From Eleginops maclovinus (Eukaryota; Chordata; Actinopteri; Perciformes; Eleginopidae), in contig NC_086370.1 of NCBI RefSeq assembly GCF_036324505.1, positions 6,059,512-6,123,511 of the forward strand: 64,000 bases of DNA, in the 5' to 3' direction. A program made the translations under genes and the position numbers. Below the pieces are notes generated by a model that ran no database searches, was not told where the DNA came from, and saw nothing but the letters and a program-made list of their open reading frames with translations. Shown in pieces: positions 60,841 through 64,000 of the stretch. Positions within the stretch are counted from its first letter, which is position 1. Every line of letters starts with the position of its first letter.

Positions 60841-61024
60841 ATATGCGTAAAATACAGAGAGGGAGAGAGGGGAGAGAGGAGATGAGGAGGGAGAAAAATT
60901 GAACGTAGGAGGTTTAAAGAGGGAAAGATGATAAATAGCAAGTCAGCACAAAGTGAATGTATTCGAATGTTATGTCCGTAAAATCAATGTGGAGGTTCAA
61001 TTGTTCTGATAGTAACAAGTGTGG

Positions 61025-61761
<737 letters not shown>

Positions 61762-62216
61762 TTTAAGGAGGCCATTTTATGCTCTTTGGGGTTCTCCCTT
61801 TCCTGTTTTGCATTATATAGGTTGTTGGGCATGTAAATGGTCTCCAAAGGAAAAATTCCAAACATTTCTCTCTCCCCCCCCTGCCTGAAAACGCCTCCAA
61901 TGGACTCCATCGTTGACTTCCCTAACATGGTAACATCACTATATAACACTTGCACTACTATTGGCTAGCACTCCAACACATTGTACGTTATAAGGTAGCA
62001 GTAGCCTATCTCTAAGCGGTACAACAGAACCAGCCAGCAAACCAATCAGAGCAGACTGGGCTCTGGTTTCAGACAGAGGGGGAAAAGAGGTACTGCAGCA
62101 CAGGCAGTATGAGAAAAATAAAGAGCTTTTTGAACATTAAAGCATGGAGACATGTCACAGTAGAGGCACACAATACAAACATGAACCTGAAAATGAACAC
62201 AATAAAGCCACCCCAT
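61762..62216 (-). repeat. Family R copy G, nearly full length
   Basis: The plus strand starts TTTAAGGAGGCCATTTTATG and ends near AATAAAGCCACCCC. The interior is the reverse of copies E/F: TTCTCCCTTTCCTGTTTTGC, AATGGTCTCCAAAGG, ACCAATCAGAGCAGACTGGG, CTCTGGTTTCAGACAGAGG, ATGAGAAAAATAAAGAGCTT and ACATGTCACAGTAGAGGCAC. No open frame. Confidence 0.8.
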
Positions 62217-62383
62217 CAAGAGTTTGTCTTAACACCTATGATCATTTTTCGGTATGCAAAATGAACATCATTTATTTTCTTAATAATCACCTTTTGAAAG
62301 CAATAAAAGGAAAATACAATTCCAATCTAGAATACAGAGATGTCCATGGAGGGGCAGTGTGTAGTTAGCAAACAGTGTAGGAT

Positions 62384-62384
<1 letters not shown>
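62217..62384. other. Unassigned sequence
   Basis: Short AT-rich linker between family R copy G and an AC array. Confidence 0.3.
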
Positions 62385-62459
<75 letters not shown>

Positions 62460-62477
62460 ACACACACACACACACAC
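62385..62477. repeat. (CA)n microsatellite, 93 bp
   Basis: A CA array with one TA interruption near 62454. Confidence 0.96.
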
Positions 62478-62531
62478 TCTACATACACAGACATGTACAC
62501 TTGCTCCATTTCATTGTTGCCCACCCCCAAA

Positions 62532-62548
62532 CCCCCCCCCCCCCCCCC
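62532..62548 (+). repeat. C17 homopolymer
   Basis: Seventeen consecutive C, 54 bp after the CA array. Confidence 0.95.
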
Positions 62549-63166
62549 GGTCTCTCTGAGGAAGTTTTGAATCCTGTCATTCGGGCTCGGAGTTCAGCAC
62601 TTCTTTCATGTGTGCCTCGACAGCGGGCCTCTCCTCCTTTTGTATTGTTTTATTATTTATGCATGGGGAGGGTTTTTCGTTCGGTGCTTGTTGGTGGTGG
62701 TGGGGGGGCAGCGCGTCTCAGGCAGAAGCGTCGGGACAGATGGGGAGGGGGGTGAGAGAAGAGAAGGGGGGACTAATTCATATTCTGTTTCAGAAACATC
62801 TTAGCGAGCCGGAGAGTTCAAACATTTTCCGAGCAAATGCGGAGAGGGAGTGAATGAAAGGGAAGGCAAGAAGAGAGGGAGGACAAGACACTAGGGGAAG
62901 GTGTGTGTGTGTCTGTGTGAGAGAGTGTGATTTTGCATTCACTTGTCCATATGGATGTGTGTGTATATATAGCTTATACAGTATGTGTTCAAGATGGAGA
63001 TGAGAAGAAGTGTGTGGGGAGTGAGTGCAAGAAGGCAAGAAATGAAAAAGGAGTAAGAAAAAAATAAGGGGGGGAGAGACAGTAAACAGAGAGTTCATAA
63101 AAAAAACTTTTGGAAAGGAGATTAAAACATTTGGTGTGAAAGAAGCATTATAAAGGGAGAGGTGGG

Positions 63167-63167
<1 letters not shown>
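62549..63167. other. No gene; purine-rich 62740-63160
   Basis: The plus strand becomes strongly A/G-rich from about 62740 (GATGGGGAGGGGGGTGAGAG, GAAAGGGAAGGCAAGAAGAG). No domain is found in the overlapping short frames at 62501-62853. Confidence 0.4.

Positions 63168-63256
<89 letters not shown>
63168..63256. repeat. (TG)n microsatellite, 89 bp
   Basis: An uninterrupted TG run. Confidence 0.97.
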
Positions 63257-63260
<4 letters not shown>

Positions 63261-64000
63261 GCACATGACTGATTTTTCTCACAGTCTCAATATGATCATT
63301 TCTTTGTGAAAAAGTTTCATTTTGCAGGGAAGTTCTCAGTCCCAACAGACTTTAGATAGAAAAAGTTGTATTTTAAAGTTTTTGGGGTTATTCTTTAGTA
63401 TCCATCATAACATATATGCCTATTATTTCATACTATGTAAACACTTTGAATTGAAACAAAACAAAAATGCACCAAAACGTTCCCCCTTTTTAAAAATATT
63501 TACAATTTCTAATAAAAGTAATATTTTAAGGCAACATTTCACAGATTACTTTAAATATTAACTATTAAAAACATGTACTATTATTATTACAATATCAGCA
63601 TATAAAAGCAAGACATTTTCTAATTTAGTTTTTGCATTTTTGGAATAGATCTTACTGAAAAATATATAAAAATAAAAATACACAATAAATGTTATATTAT
63701 AACAGTATACAGTCATAACTTAAGTCTACACTATGTAATGTAACAATATCTTATTCTATCCACATATAATATATAATCTAAACACATATATGAATATGTA
63801 TAAGCACAAAATATGAAACTGTTATAAAATATGTGGGTTGGGGAGCTACAAGTTTTACAAAGTGTGTTTGTACTGTAACACATAGAACATCTGAAAAAAT
63901 ATATGAAAAATGAAAAAATGTGAACATATTTTAAATATTCCTGCATCACTCTATGTCTATTGCAACATTTCTTTCTTTTTATGTTGAGTATATCACACTG
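63257..64000. other. No gene recognised
   Basis: Very AT-rich sequence to the end of the window, with ATATAT-like words around 63760-63800. Confidence 0.35.

Overview
This window looks like a gene-poor stretch of a teleost fish genome, probably perciform-like. The evidence is the density of long (AC)n/(GT)n microsatellites, a tRNA-derived SINE, Tc1 and hAT DNA transposons, a Tx1/L1-group LINE, and several dispersed repeats that I recognise from memory as common in bony fish. I could not recognise any host protein-coding exon, rRNA, functional tRNA gene or CRISPR array. Most long open frames are dinucleotide repeats read as Cys-Val or Thr-His, and the remaining long ones are transposon remains.

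Layout. 0-6 kb: a degenerate hAT-like MITE (58-490), the first copy of a short TTAA-ended repeat family called family R here (1855-2258), and two minus-strand tRNA-SINEs with clear target duplications (3670-3858, 4298-4437). 7.4-9.5 kb: a Tc1-like element (7778-9333, TA duplications, one frameshift, intact DD34E triad) nested inside an older internally deleted Tc1-like element (7403-9467). 11-15 kb: more family R copies, GT/AC arrays and a purine-rich tract. 15.66-21.16 kb: a Tx1/L1-group LINE with decayed ORF1 (CCHC knuckle) and ORF2 (endonuclease, reverse transcriptase). It abuts a (TTC)n tract at its 5' side and is cut short at its 3' side against a truncated family R copy.

22-31 kb: mostly unassigned sequence with retroelement tails and a 1103-bp hAT derivative (27574-28676) that has an exact 8-bp target duplication and a BED-finger remnant. 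32.6-33.3 kb: a candidate conserved noncoding block followed by two mutually exclusive perfect hairpins. 38.8-41.3 kb: a family R copy with another repeat inserted in it, then a 1574-bp element (39687-41260) with inverted arms of about 370-395 bp and a CATAAA duplication. I cannot classify this element, and it is the best candidate here for something undescribed. 41.8-43.3 kb: a compound AC/GT microsatellite cluster whose spacers are duplicated. 43-64 kb: family R copies F and G, more microsatellites with adjacent homopolymeric G/C runs, retroelement fragments, and several blocks whose composition resembles vertebrate conserved noncoding elements.

No genes act together as a system in this window. 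What can be read is a history of transposition: Tc1 into Tc1, a repeat into family R, and a SINE into an ATG(TTG)n site. The mixture of moderate-GC, homeodomain-motif-rich blocks with gene-free sequence would fit a regulatory gene desert near a developmental gene, but that is inference only.
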